Shown here piece by piece: positions 1 through 8,338 of a stretch of 64,000 nucleotides of DNA. Position numbers and translations under genes: made by a program. How positions within the stretch are numbered: the first letter of the stretch is position 1; each line of letters begins with the position of its first letter. The DNA comes from Candidatus Saccharimonadota bacterium (lineage in GTDB: Bacteria > Patescibacteriota > Saccharimonadia > Saccharimonadales > UBA4665), in the NCBI GenBank assembly GCA_028289125.1, contig JAQGGZ010000004.1, forward strand, positions 46,117 to 110,116. The letters are read 5' to 3'. The notes beneath the pieces are model-generated. The model searched no databases. It was given only the letters and a program-made list of their open reading frames with translations, and was not told the DNA's origin.

Positions 1-1683
1 CACATTCCCTTCCCCCCAAGCGAGGTCTTTACCACCCTTCCGGAAGCCCGTGCATTAGTCGAGGGGGTGTTGGGTGCGGATCTGGCTGGGTTCCACACGC
101 CGAGCTATACCTCTAACTTCCTCGAAGTCTGCCAGGCTCTCGACAGTGGTATCGTCACCGGTCAGCAGGTCGTATCCACCGGCCACGTTACCCGCGTATC
201 GGACTTTCCGATGGGCATCGATTACGCCAAATTCTCCCGAGCCAGCCGTTCGCGTAAGATCAAATCCGAACTCCGCCGCCTTAAGCGCAAATATGCCCGT
301 AAACAAGTCATCCTCACGGTCGACCGGCTCGATCCGACCAAAGGTCTGGTGGAACGCTTGCGGGCCTATCGGACCCTCCTCAAGCAGAACCCCGATCTGC
401 GCGGCCGGGTCGTCATGGTCATGCTGGCGATGCCATCACGGACAGAGATCGCCGAATACAAACGGCTGAAAGTATCAGTCGAGAAACTGGTACGCGACAT
501 CAACGACACCTACGCCACCAAACGCTGGCTGCCGGTCGATTACATGTTCACTTCCCTGCCGTTTGAGACGCTGAGTGCCCTCTACCAGTTGGCGGACGTC
601 GCTTTCATCGCCCCGATCCGTGACGGCATGAATCTGGTCGCTAAAGAGTACGTCGCCAGCAAGAACGGTAAGAAAGGCGTGCTGATTCTGAGTTCGACCG
701 CCGGCGCCGCCGAAGAATTGAGTGACGCCCTGATCGTCGATCCCAAGAAGCCAGCCACATCGGTAGCGGCCCTGAAGCACGCCTTGACGATGCCCAAAGA
801 TGAACTGCGTCTGCGCCTGAAGAACATGCAGAAGCAGATTTCAGATTTCACCGTACACGAATGGGCCGGCAGCTTCATGAGCACCCTCCGCACCCCGGCA
901 ACGTCGCGCAGCCGCACACACCAGTTGACCGGCAAGCACCGCCAACTGCTGGTGCAACGTTTCGCGTCTGCCCGCAAGCGGCTGCTATTGTTCGATTATG
1001 ACGGCGTCCTATCCGCATTTACCCGCGATCCGTCCAAGGCCGCTCCGAGTGCTGAAGTCTATGAACTTGTCTCGAAACTGACCGCCGATCCGGCCAACGA
1101 GGTCGTGATTCTGAGCGGGCGCAGCAAGGATGACCTGCAAGCCTGGTTTGGCGACCTTCAAATTGCTCTGGCGGCAGAGCACGGGGCCCTGTTCCGCCGA
1201 CGTCGAGGTAAGAACTGGTATAAGACGAGTCACCTTGATAATAGCTGGAAGTCCATCATCCTGCCCGTACTCGAAAAATACGCCGAACTGACCCCTGGTG
1301 CTTTCGTGGAAGAAAAAGAATGGTCGCTCGTCTGGCATTACCGCCGAGCATCCGCCTATCACTCGTCAAAGAACACTACCATCCTCAAGCACATCCTCCG
1401 TGATCTGCTTCCCCCTTATAATCTTGTGTTACAGAGCGGCTCAAAGATCATTGAGATCCGTCCGGCTGACGTCAATAAAGGACGGGTCGCCCAGGAATGG
1501 CTGATTCACGAACATGATTTCGTGCTAGCGATCGGCGATGACATTACCGACGAGGACACCTTCGCAGTCATGCCCCAGAGCGCTTATAGCGTCCATGTTG
1601 GCAAGAAGCGGACGCTGGCCCGCTACCGCCTGCGTAGCTCACGCGATGTTACCCGCTTGCTCCAGACGCTTACGCGGTCATAG
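1..1683 (+). CDS. otsA/otsB: Trehalose-6-phosphate synthase/phosphatase fusion (5' end outside window)
   Basis: Bifunctional enzyme making trehalose-6-phosphate from UDP-glucose and glucose-6-phosphate, then removing the phosphate; cytoplasmic. The reading frame is open from base 1, so the N-terminus is missing and 560 residues are visible. The first visible residues, HIPFPPSEVF, match the GT20 (OtsA) family; GFHTPSYTSNF follows, and the nucleotide-sugar site DGMNLVAKEYVA and STAGAAEEL lie near the middle. From about residue 325 a HAD phosphatase (OtsB) begins with LLLFDYDGVL and ends with GDDITDEDTF, so both halves look intact. The stop overlaps by 14 bases the 3' end of the convergent mutM gene. 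Trehalose would serve as osmolyte or stress protectant. Function is confident from motifs; promoter and start cannot be seen. Confidence 0.95.
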   Translation, partial: HIPFPPSEVFTTLPEARALVEGVLGADLAGFHTPSYTSNFLEVCQALDSGIVTGQQVVSTGHVTRVSDFPMGIDYAKFSRASRSRKIKSELRRLKRKYARKQVILTVDRLDPTKGLVERLRAYRTLLKQNPDLRGRVVMVMLAMPSRTEIAEYKRLKVSVEKLVRDINDTYATKRWLPVDYMFTSLPFETLSALYQLADVAFIAPIRDGMNLVAKEYVASKNGKKGVLILSSTAGAAEELSDALIVDPKKPATSVAALKHALTMPKDELRLRLKNMQKQISDFTVHEWAGSFMSTLRTPATSRSRTHQLTGKHRQLLVQRFASARKRLLLFDYDGVLSAFTRDPSKAAPSAEVYELVSKLTADPANEVVILSGRSKDDLQAWFGDLQIALAAEHGALFRRRRGKNWYKTSHLDNSWKSIILPVLEKYAELTPGAFVEEKEWSLVWHYRRASAYHSSKNTTILKHILRDLLPPYNLVLQSGSKIIEIRPADVNKGRVAQEWLIHEHDFVLAIGDDITDEDTFAVMPQSAYSVHVGKKRTLARYRLRSSRDVTRLLQTLTRS

Positions 1684-2548
1684 GCTCGGGCTGACAATGC
1701 GGACAGGTGTGAGTACCGCGGCCGGCCACGCGTGACTTGATGATTATCCGCCCGCACCGTGAGCAGGCCTGCCCTTCGCGCCGGAAGACGTTCGCGAACG
1801 CCAGATAACTGCCCCGGCGGCCTTCGGCGTCAACGTAATTGCGGTCGCTTGACCCGCCCTTGTCTATGCTCAGCCGTAAAACGTCGACCAGAGCGCGGTG
1901 AAGTGCCTTTATCTTCGCGTCAGAGACATTCTTAACGAGGGTTGCCGGATGCAATTTAGCACCCCATAAGCTTTCGTCGGCGTAGATGTTCCCCACTCCC
2001 GCGATGACCGTTTGATCGAGGATGGCGGCTTTGATAGAAGTGTTTTTGCGGCGGGTCAGACGCTCTTTGAGGATCTGCCAGGTAAAGTCAGCCGCAAGTG
2101 GTTCGGGGCCAACCTTTTTGAAAAAGTCTATTTGGGGTATTTCGGCCGTCGGCAATAGTCGGACCCAGCCGAATTTACGCTGATCGTTAAAATACAGGCG
2201 GCTACCGTCCTCGAATTCGATCGTCACACGGGTCGTCTTATCAGGCAGCTCACCGATCAGACTGTCGTTCGGATGGCCGGCCCCAAAGTTCTGCTCACCC
2301 CTGAACACCAGCTGGCCGGTCATCTTAAGATGGACGATAAGGCTATATTTACTGTTCAGCTCGATCAACAGGACTTTGGCGCGCCGCCGCACTTCGGCGA
2401 CAGTGGCATTGATAAGAAAGACCTCGACATCCGCCGGGGCGTTCGGAAAACTCTTCGGGGTGTCATGCCGCACACGAGCGATCACACGGCCTGGCAACAG
2501 CTGTTGCAAGCCGGCCCGAACCGTTTCGACCTCTGGTAATTCTGGCAT
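1670..2548 (-). CDS. mutM: Formamidopyrimidine-DNA glycosylase
   Basis: Base-excision repair glycosylase/AP lyase that removes 8-oxoguanine and formamidopyrimidines. It starts MPELPEVETV, with the family's catalytic N-terminal proline and glutamate after methionine removal. The C-terminal zinc finger has two CxxC pairs (CSRC and CPHC, about residues 263-286). KSRVAGRGTHTC matches the lesion-binding finger. Length 292 residues is normal. A TATACT hexamer (2555-2560 on the minus strand) ends 6 nt before the ATG, so the transcript is probably leaderless. Its end overlaps the convergent otsA/otsB gene by 14 bases. Confidence 0.96.
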   Translation of the reverse strand: MPELPEVETVRAGLQQLLPGRVIARVRHDTPKSFPNAPADVEVFLINATVAEVRRRAKVLLIELNSKYSLIVHLKMTGQLVFRGEQNFGAGHPNDSLIGELPDKTTRVTIEFEDGSRLYFNDQRKFGWVRLLPTAEIPQIDFFKKVGPEPLAADFTWQILKERLTRRKNTSIKAAILDQTVIAGVGNIYADESLWGAKLHPATLVKNVSDAKIKALHRALVDVLRLSIDKGGSSDRNYVDAEGRRGSYLAFANVFRREGQACSRCGRIIIKSRVAGRGTHTCPHCQPEPMTA

Positions 2549-2563
2549 TCTTCAAGTATACGC

Positions 2564-3208
2564 CTAGGCGGCGTGAGCAACGTCTTCGCTTTGGCGAGGT
2601 GACGGTACTATCGGAACTACACCTGTCGGGTAGTCGGCAAGTGCGGCGTCGCGTTCTTCGGGAGGGGTGACAGGCTTGGCTTCCCAGCGAGCAATAAGAT
2701 CTTCGTATGCATCCATCTGATCTTGCGTAAGCGGCTCCAGGTGTTCGAGGTCGGGATTAATAGGCACTGAACCTTCGGCTGCCGGTTGTTTTGGTTCGTC
2801 AATTGTTACCCATTCAGGTAACCACTTATTTTTAAGTTCCGATACCCTGGCTGCCCGGTTGGCCACATCCTCGAGGCCCATATCAGTTAACATCAGTCGG
2901 GCGTTCGCGCGGTGGTGAGAGTCTACGCGGGCACGCGCCAGTTTTTCGAGAGCACGTACACATACTTTACTGTCAGACCCGGTGAATACTACGGGTTCGA
3001 CCGCCGGAGCCGCTTCGGTCTCTGCAATCGGAGCTTGTAGAAGATCGCGCGCGGTAGTTTCGCGTAACCCATTTTTACCAATGATTTTTGCCAAGGGTTC
3101 TCGCCGGTGAAGCCGGCCCTGTTGCTCGAGGGCTACCTTAGTAGTCAATAAGTTTCCAAAACGGTTGATTACCAATGGTGGTTGTTCGCGGTTTAGAGCT
3201 AATGTCAT
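2564..3208 (-). CDS. Hypothetical acidic protein
   Basis: Unrecognised 214-residue soluble protein with no membrane segment and no clear domain. The first half has mixed helical character; the second half is rich in Pro, Glu and Asp and reads like a flexible or helical adaptor. It lies just upstream of mutM in the same direction (15-base gap). The only upstream signal is the AT-rich 45-base gap it shares with the divergent DciA-like gene. The ATG at 3208 has no good Shine-Dalgarno site. Probably real because the frame is long and codon use matches its neighbours. No function is proposed. Confidence 0.75.
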   Translation of the reverse strand: MTLALNREQPPLVINRFGNLLTTKVALEQQGRLHRREPLAKIIGKNGLRETTARDLLQAPIAETEAAPAVEPVVFTGSDSKVCVRALEKLARARVDSHHRANARLMLTDMGLEDVANRAARVSELKNKWLPEWVTIDEPKQPAAEGSVPINPDLEHLEPLTQDQMDAYEDLIARWEAKPVTPPEERDAALADYPTGVVPIVPSPRQSEDVAHAA

Positions 3209-3241
3209 ATTTTTGTTAGACGCTTATGCCTTATATTCGAC

Positions 3242-3247
3242 TATACT
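3242..3247 (+). promoter_or_regulatory. -10 element TATACT, leaderless start
   Basis: TATACT ends 6 nt before the ATG at 3254, placing the expected transcription start on the A of the start codon. It is one of many such arrangements in this window. Confidence 0.6.
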
Positions 3248-3253
3248 ACTAGT

Positions 3254-3496
3254 ATGGATAGTTTGCAAAACATACTGCTGGGCCACAGCCGCAAACGCGA
3301 GGAACCGCCTGAAATCGCGATCATTAAAGATTACGCTTTTGACGTGTTCCAGGAAAACGTGCAGGTCATGGTGCGCGAAAAGGACATCACGATCACCTGC
3401 CCCAGTGCCGCGATGGCGGGAGCTCTGAGGATGCACACGACGGCTTTGCGAAAAGCTTGTGATACTCATAAGAGATTAGTATTTCGAATCGGTTAG
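3254..3496 (+). CDS. Short DUF721/DciA-like protein
   Basis: 80-residue protein whose C-terminal half (ITITCPSAAMAGAL to the terminal LVFRIG) resembles the DUF721/DciA fold: a strand, an invariant-looking Ser/Ala segment, a helix and a closing strand ending in R-x-G. DciA loads the replicative helicase in bacteria lacking DnaC/DnaI. Family membership is an inference from a short, diverged match; the protein is shorter than typical DciA (100-160 residues) and may keep only the core. It is divergent from the 2564-3208 gene, and its stop overlaps the convergent 3493-4059 gene by four bases. Transcription is probably leaderless. Confidence 0.6.
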   Translation: MDSLQNILLGHSRKREEPPEIAIIKDYAFDVFQENVQVMVREKDITITCPSAAMAGALRMHTTALRKACDTHKRLVFRIG

Positions 3497-4059
3497 TAGA
3501 CGACGTCGCGGGTCAGCGTGTCGTAATCAGGAATCTGCCGTTGAAACAGCGCCAGTACCGCGTCCAGGTTACCCTTGAAGGTTCCGCCGCCACAAGTGGT
3601 GGTCCAGTAATGTTGCAACCGTTGGTTGCCGTCATAGACATCGAATGAAATACGACGCCCGGTCGGACAGGCTCCGCTTTCATTAGACTTCTTTGGGTCC
3701 GGGTCACCGCGATTAAAGCCGGCGGCCTGCAAACCATATAAGAACTCACTGTATGAGTTTTGGTTGTTTTCGTAGCTCTGGAACTTGATGACGTTGCCGT
3801 TGTAGCCACCGATGACGTTCATGACGGCCTGGTTCTGACCGACGCTGATTTGGACCTGGCGGTGTAGCTCGTCGGCATTGATGATACCGTCGACGGTGAG
3901 ACGGGTCGTTTTGGTAGTGTTGGCGTAGCTGGTCAAGACGGACTGTTGCCCAGACTGAACGGTACTCGTATCACTGCCCCGTCCTGTCAGATTGATAATG
4001 AGGACGAAGGCCAAGATGATAAGACCGATAGTAATGAGGAAGCCGAAGAAATATCGCAT
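3493..4059 (-). CDS. Hypothetical membrane-anchored extracytoplasmic protein
   Basis: 188 residues: one N-terminal membrane segment (about residues 4-25, FFGFLITIGLIILAFVLIIN) followed by a soluble domain presumably outside the membrane. Two cysteines (in SGACPTG and TTTCGGGTF) could form a disulfide. No enzyme motif is recognised. An AAGGGG Shine-Dalgarno-like stretch lies about 11 bases before the ATG. It converges with the DciA-like gene. Possibly a surface or envelope protein; function unknown. Confidence 0.75.
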   Translation of the reverse strand: MRYFFGFLITIGLIILAFVLIINLTGRGSDTSTVQSGQQSVLTSYANTTKTTRLTVDGIINADELHRQVQISVGQNQAVMNVIGGYNGNVIKFQSYENNQNSYSEFLYGLQAAGFNRGDPDPKKSNESGACPTGRRISFDVYDGNQRLQHYWTTTCGGGTFKGNLDAVLALFQRQIPDYDTLTRDVVY

Positions 4060-4110
4060 AATCTATAACACCCCTTGTAGGATGCGCTTATAATATCACA
4101 TAAGCGTTAT

Positions 4111-4677
4111 TTATGCAAGAACTGCCGACAGGTCTTTTTTGAACTGTTCCACCGAAGTAAAAACTATGGCCTGCATGCCAGTTGCTGCCGCCGCTTCACA
4201 GAAGGCAGGTTGATCGTCAGTGAAGAGACATTCTTCCGGCTCGACACCGAGACGCTCGGCAATCGTCTGATATGCAGCCTGCCCAGGTTTATTGACCCCT
4301 GTCTCGTAAGAAAGCGCGACCGCGTCGAAGAGTTCAAGCTGTTCGGGTGTGAATATATCAGGGAGCCAGTTGGCGCCGGCATTGGAAAGAATGCCGATTT
4401 TGTAATGAGCCTTCAGCGTTTTGATAAGGTCGAACAGCTCTTGATTCGGCGGATTGGCCTCGATACGGGTCCGGACTTCTTCTTTCTTGATCGAGGCCAT
4501 GTCAGCGACGGATGACAGGAAGTCCTCATAGTCGGCCAGGCCGGCATCGACCTGCTTGTTCATGTCACCGGCCTGGTCAAACAGTTCCTGGTCGTGACCG
4601 AAGTACTCCCGCTTGAGAGGGAGCCAGCCATCCGTGCATAGTACGCCGAAACAATCAAACACAATCGCTCGTATCAT
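4111..4677 (-). CDS. HAD-family hydrolase (subfamily IA type)
   Basis: 188-residue haloacid-dehalogenase-fold phosphatase. Motif I is AIVFDCFGVL with the nucleophilic Asp; the usual second Asp is replaced, as in YihX-like members. Motif II is GILSNAG (Ser), motif III the Lys in GVNKPGQAAY, and motif IV LFTDDQP. A small helical cap lies between motifs I and II. Substrate unknown, perhaps a small sugar phosphate or nucleotide. TACAAT at 4684-4689 on the minus strand ends 6 nt before the ATG, so the mRNA is probably leaderless. Confidence 0.88.
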   Translation of the reverse strand: MIRAIVFDCFGVLCTDGWLPLKREYFGHDQELFDQAGDMNKQVDAGLADYEDFLSSVADMASIKKEEVRTRIEANPPNQELFDLIKTLKAHYKIGILSNAGANWLPDIFTPEQLELFDAVALSYETGVNKPGQAAYQTIAERLGVEPEECLFTDDQPAFCEAAAATGMQAIVFTSVEQFKKDLSAVLA

Positions 4678-4693
4678 GCATCCATTGTAGCAA

Positions 4694-4957
4694 CTATTTA
4701 CAGACGTCGGTGTAACGGTTTACCACCGAAGTGACTGAGGAATTATCGCAGACCTTCTGTTTGACATCGAGATTGTCTTTGAGCGACTGCTGGGTGCTGT
4801 CAACCCGGTCAGAGATCCGATGCGTAAAGCTGATCACCTGGTACAGCAAGATACCAAGCGTAACTAACGCGATAACTATGATCGTGCCGAAAAAGGTAAT
4901 CCAAAGGTTGAGAATCTTGAGTTGGCGGGTCAGTTGTTTGAGAAGTGCTTCATCCAT
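4694..4957 (-). CDS. Small single-pass membrane protein
   Basis: 87 residues: a basic N-terminal helix (LLKQLTRQLKILNL), one membrane segment (about residues 18-42, WITFFGTIIVIALVTLGILL), then a polar helical stretch and two C-terminal cysteines. No family recognised. TATAAT at 4965-4970 on the minus strand ends 7 nt before the ATG and overlaps the stop region of the upstream gene, suggesting its own leaderless transcript. Confidence 0.65.
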   Translation of the reverse strand: MDEALLKQLTRQLKILNLWITFFGTIIVIALVTLGILLYQVISFTHRISDRVDSTQQSLKDNLDVKQKVCDNSSVTSVVNRYTDVCK

Positions 4958-4965
4958 GGCTCTGA

Positions 4966-5196
4966 TTATAGCTCAGGCTGACCGAAAAACTGCCGCGCGG
5001 CCGGACCGCCCAGTTCCATATATTGGCCCGCGTGATACGCGGTCAACGTCAGGTTACCGGTCGTTTCAATGACCCTGGCTTGTTCAACGATAGCCCTGAA
5101 TTGCTCGTCCACCGCCTCTTGCAAGGCATTGTTAATCATGTGTTCGACATTGCCATGACGATCATCCCCGTACTCAGGCTGCATTACTTGTGGCAT
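4966..5196 (-). CDS. Hypothetical small protein
   Basis: 76 residues when started at MPQVMQPEYG. This start is chosen because GGGAG lies a few bases upstream of it; the frame stays open to 5229, but that upstream start has no ribosome site. Mostly helical with several Gln/Glu residues (EHMINNALQEAVDEQF) and a small C-terminal domain. No membrane segment or known motif. A TATAGT-like -10 is present near 5257 on the minus strand. Function unknown. Confidence 0.6.
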   Translation of the reverse strand: MPQVMQPEYGDDRHGNVEHMINNALQEAVDEQFRAIVEQARVIETTGNLTLTAYHAGQYMELGGPAARQFFGQPEL

Positions 5197-5293
5197 CCAC
5201 TCCCTTTCTAGGCACAAGCAAATAAACACGTGGAGAAGTTGCGCCCTAGTACTCCTAGACTATAAGGTAACGTGAAGTGATGTCTGTGAGATT

Positions 5294-5689
5294 TCAGACT
5301 TTAGCTATAGCGGTTCTGCAGACGACGTCAGCCATCTCGACCGCTTCCGCCAGGTCGACCCAGCGGTATTCGCTGTGTTCGACGCTTAGTTCAGGCTCAC
5401 CGCCGGTAAACGTGGCTTCGATCCGGTAAAACACCAGCGCGAGGCTCAGATCGGGTTTGATATCCTTGTGCAGACGATAGGCGTCGATTATGCCCTGATT
5501 GTCATACGATTCGATGTTGGGCAGCTCTTCACGAAGTTCACGGTCGAGAGTGGCCTCTATGGACTCGTCATCATCGATGCGGCCACCGGGGACATCCCAG
5601 TATTGGTAGTCGCCGGCCCTGCGCACCAGCAATATCTTGCCTTCCCGGACGATCAGGGCTTTGATGCCGACATTAAAGGCTTTCATCAT
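5294..5689 (-). CDS. NUDIX hydrolase
   Basis: 131-residue pyrophosphohydrolase of the MutT/NUDIX fold. The NUDIX box reads GGRIDDDESIEATLDREL then REELP (about residues 35-58), with the metal-binding glutamates present. It probably cleaves a nucleoside diphosphate derivative (house-cleaning or nucleotide-sugar turnover), but the substrate cannot be read from sequence. The ATG overlaps the polA stop (ATGA), so the two genes are translationally coupled in one transcript. Confidence 0.92.
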   Translation of the reverse strand: MMKAFNVGIKALIVREGKILLVRRAGDYQYWDVPGGRIDDDESIEATLDRELREELPNIESYDNQGIIDAYRLHKDIKPDLSLALVFYRIEATFTGGEPELSVEHSEYRWVDLAEAVEMADVVCRTAIAKV

Positions 5690-8322
5690 AGTTCGCCCCA
5701 GTCCTTGGCGATGGTGACGTCGACATCGAGTCGGACAGGCAGCTCGTAAACGTTTTCCATGATGTCTTTGAGCATGTCAGCAGTCTGCTGCGCTACTTCG
5801 GTCGGGCACTCGATCAGGATCGAGTCATGGATCTGTAACAACATGTTGCAGTCATTATGCTGGGCGGCCAGACGCTCGGCGACGGTGATCATCGCCATCT
5901 TCATCAGGTCGGCTTCGGTACCCTGCACGGGCATATTGATGGCAGCCCGTTCGGCACTTTGGCGAACAATAAAATTACTGGAATGGATGTCTGGCATCGG
6001 GCGGCGGCGGCCGAACATTGTTTCGACGTAGCCGTTCTTGCGCGCAAATTCTTTCGTATTATCCATATAGTCGAATAGCGGTTGACGCAACTTTTTGTAA
6101 CGCTCGATGAAATGGACGGCTTGCTCGCGGGTCATGCCCGTGGCGATGCTCAGACCGTGTGGGCTCATGCCGTACAATATGCCGAAATTGATCGTCTTGG
6201 CGGCACTGCGCATCTGCTTGGTGACATCTTCCGGCGAGCGGTCGTATACCTGGGCAGCAGTGGCCTGGTGGATGTCAGCACCCCGGTTGAACATATCGAT
6301 AAGTTCAGTATCTCCAGCCATTACGGCTGCGAGGCGAAGTTCGAACTGGGAGTAATCGGCACTAACCAGTGACTTACCCTTCCCGGAGACGAAGGCCGTC
6401 CGGATGCGGCGACCCAAGTCGGTACGGACCGGGATGTTCTGTAAGTTAGGGTCGGTGCTGCTGAGACGGCCAGTCTGGGCGATCGTCAGATTAAAGGTAG
6501 TGTGAACCCGCGAATGTTCATCAACCAGCTCCGGCAAGGTATCGATATAGGTATTCTTGAGCTTGCTGACCTCACGGTATTGGGTGATCAGGTCGATGAT
6601 CGGGTGAACCTGACGGAGCTTATCGAGCTCGCTGGCGGCCGTCGAGTAGCCTGTCTTGCCACGCTTGACCCCTGCCTTGGGCAGATCAAGCTTATTGAAC
6701 AAGATGTCGGCCAGCTGGCTGGGGGATCCGATATTGAATTCTTGTCCGGCCTGTTCATAAATCTGTTTTTCTAGCTCCCCTATCGTCTTGTTCACCTCGC
6801 CGGCGAAATTCTTCAGGTAAGCGGTGTCGAGTTCTATGCCCGCCAGTTCCATGTCGGCTAACACGGGGATGACCGGAAGCTCGATGGTCTCGTAGAGCTT
6901 CCGCAGGCGCTTGTGGTCAGTCTTATGCAGTTCGGTACGCATGGCGGCGTACAACTTGGCTGCCGCTGCAACTTCGAGACGGATCATATCGTTGCCGGTA
7001 ATATTTTCGGCGGTCAGTGATAAGTCCAGGTATTCTTCTGCCAAAGCGGCCAGGGAGAGGTCGCGCTGCAGCGAGTTCAGGATAAATGCCACGATCTGAA
7101 TGTCAAAAACATCTTTGGGCGGGGTTATGTTCCAGCCTTTGAGGTGCTTCAGCAGCGACTTGTAGTCGTACGTCACCCAGGTACCGGCTGAACCAAGCCT
7201 CGCTAAAGCTTGTTGCACGGTCGTGTCTGCCAGTTGTTCGGCTGTAATGATGAAGCCTTTGCCGTCCGCCTCAGCCACGACCAGCTGGTTGATGGCCGAG
7301 CGTGATTTGTCATAATACGGCAGCCAGATCAGCGGCAGATCGACAGCAATGTCAGCCAGCTGGGTGGCATCCGTCAGATCCGTCAGAGCGAACGGCTTGA
7401 GGCCGTCCTTTCTGACATCCAGTTTGGCATCCGAAGTCGGCATCTGCATTATCTCAGGTAACTGGCGCGCCAGCGTGCGAAACTCAAAACGGTTTAATAA
7501 TTTCTGAATGTTTTCTGGGTGCGCGCCCTGCCCGTCCATATCTTCAGGCGTGAATGTCAGGGGTGCATCGGTCCAGATGGCGGCCAACTGTTTGCTCAGG
7601 TAGGCGGAGTCTTTACCGGCGACCAGTTTTTTGCGGACGCTGTCTTTGATAAGGTCGATGTTTTCGTAAATCCCATCGAGGGTCTGGTGGTCCTGCAGCA
7701 GTTGCACGGCGGTCTTCTCACCGATGCCAGGTACGCCGGGAATGTTATCGGACGAGTCCCCTTTCAGCGCCTTGAGGTCCAAAAATTGATGCACGTCGAT
7801 GCCATACTTGGCGGCGAAGCTTTCCGGTGAATACAAATCTATGTTGCTCAGGCCTTTTTTCAGGGCGAAGACTTTGACGTGGTCGTTGATTAACTGGAGC
7901 ATATCCATGTCGGAAGTGATCAGGAGGGTGTCGACGTCAGCAGCGGCCGCCTGTACGGCCAGCGTACCCATGATGTCGTCAGCTTCATAATCATCGAGCT
8001 CGTAGAGCGGCCAGCCGAATGCCTGCAGTAATTCGTGCAGTAACGGAACCTGCTCATAAAAATCCGGTGGGGCTGGTTTGCGACCGGCCTTGTATTCGGG
8101 GTAGAGTTCGAGCCGTCGGCGGATATTGGTTTTTGGTTTGTCCCAGGCTACGCAGACGTAGTCGGGCTTCAGACGCTTGATGACCTCGAGAGCCATGACG
8201 GCAAAGCCGTACACGCCGCCGGTCGGAGTGCCGTCGCGGGTAGCGAGCGTCGGCATGGCGTAATAGCCACGGTAAAAAACCGATTTGCCGTCGATGATCG
8301 CTAGTTTCTTGCGCTCCGCCAT
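5686..8322 (-). CDS. polA: DNA polymerase I
   Basis: 878-residue family A polymerase for repair and Okazaki-fragment processing. Residues 1-290 form the 5'-3' nuclease (IIDGKSVFYRGY, DDYEADDIMGTL, ITSDMDMLQL, GDSSDNIPGVPGIG). The middle region (about 300-470) has the exonuclease fold, but the DxE pair of proofreading enzymes is not evident, suggesting loss of 3'-5' activity as in Taq. The polymerase domain has motif A SADYSQFELR, the O-helix RSAAKTINFGILYG and motif C LQIHDSILIE, all intact. TATACT (8331-8336, minus strand) ends 8 nt before the ATG. It is co-transcribed with the downstream NUDIX gene. Confidence 0.97.
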   Translation of the reverse strand: MAERKKLAIIDGKSVFYRGYYAMPTLATRDGTPTGGVYGFAVMALEVIKRLKPDYVCVAWDKPKTNIRRRLELYPEYKAGRKPAPPDFYEQVPLLHELLQAFGWPLYELDDYEADDIMGTLAVQAAAADVDTLLITSDMDMLQLINDHVKVFALKKGLSNIDLYSPESFAAKYGIDVHQFLDLKALKGDSSDNIPGVPGIGEKTAVQLLQDHQTLDGIYENIDLIKDSVRKKLVAGKDSAYLSKQLAAIWTDAPLTFTPEDMDGQGAHPENIQKLLNRFEFRTLARQLPEIMQMPTSDAKLDVRKDGLKPFALTDLTDATQLADIAVDLPLIWLPYYDKSRSAINQLVVAEADGKGFIITAEQLADTTVQQALARLGSAGTWVTYDYKSLLKHLKGWNITPPKDVFDIQIVAFILNSLQRDLSLAALAEEYLDLSLTAENITGNDMIRLEVAAAAKLYAAMRTELHKTDHKRLRKLYETIELPVIPVLADMELAGIELDTAYLKNFAGEVNKTIGELEKQIYEQAGQEFNIGSPSQLADILFNKLDLPKAGVKRGKTGYSTAASELDKLRQVHPIIDLITQYREVSKLKNTYIDTLPELVDEHSRVHTTFNLTIAQTGRLSSTDPNLQNIPVRTDLGRRIRTAFVSGKGKSLVSADYSQFELRLAAVMAGDTELIDMFNRGADIHQATAAQVYDRSPEDVTKQMRSAAKTINFGILYGMSPHGLSIATGMTREQAVHFIERYKKLRQPLFDYMDNTKEFARKNGYVETMFGRRRPMPDIHSSNFIVRQSAERAAINMPVQGTEADLMKMAMITVAERLAAQHNDCNMLLQIHDSILIECPTEVAQQTADMLKDIMENVYELPVRLDVDVTIAKDWGEL

Positions 8323-8338
8323 TACAGATAAGTATAGC

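Noticed and set aside
4111..4677. Loss of catalytic Asp in the HAD protein
   Set aside because: Absence of the second motif-I Asp is known in YihX-like members, so it is not evidence of decay.
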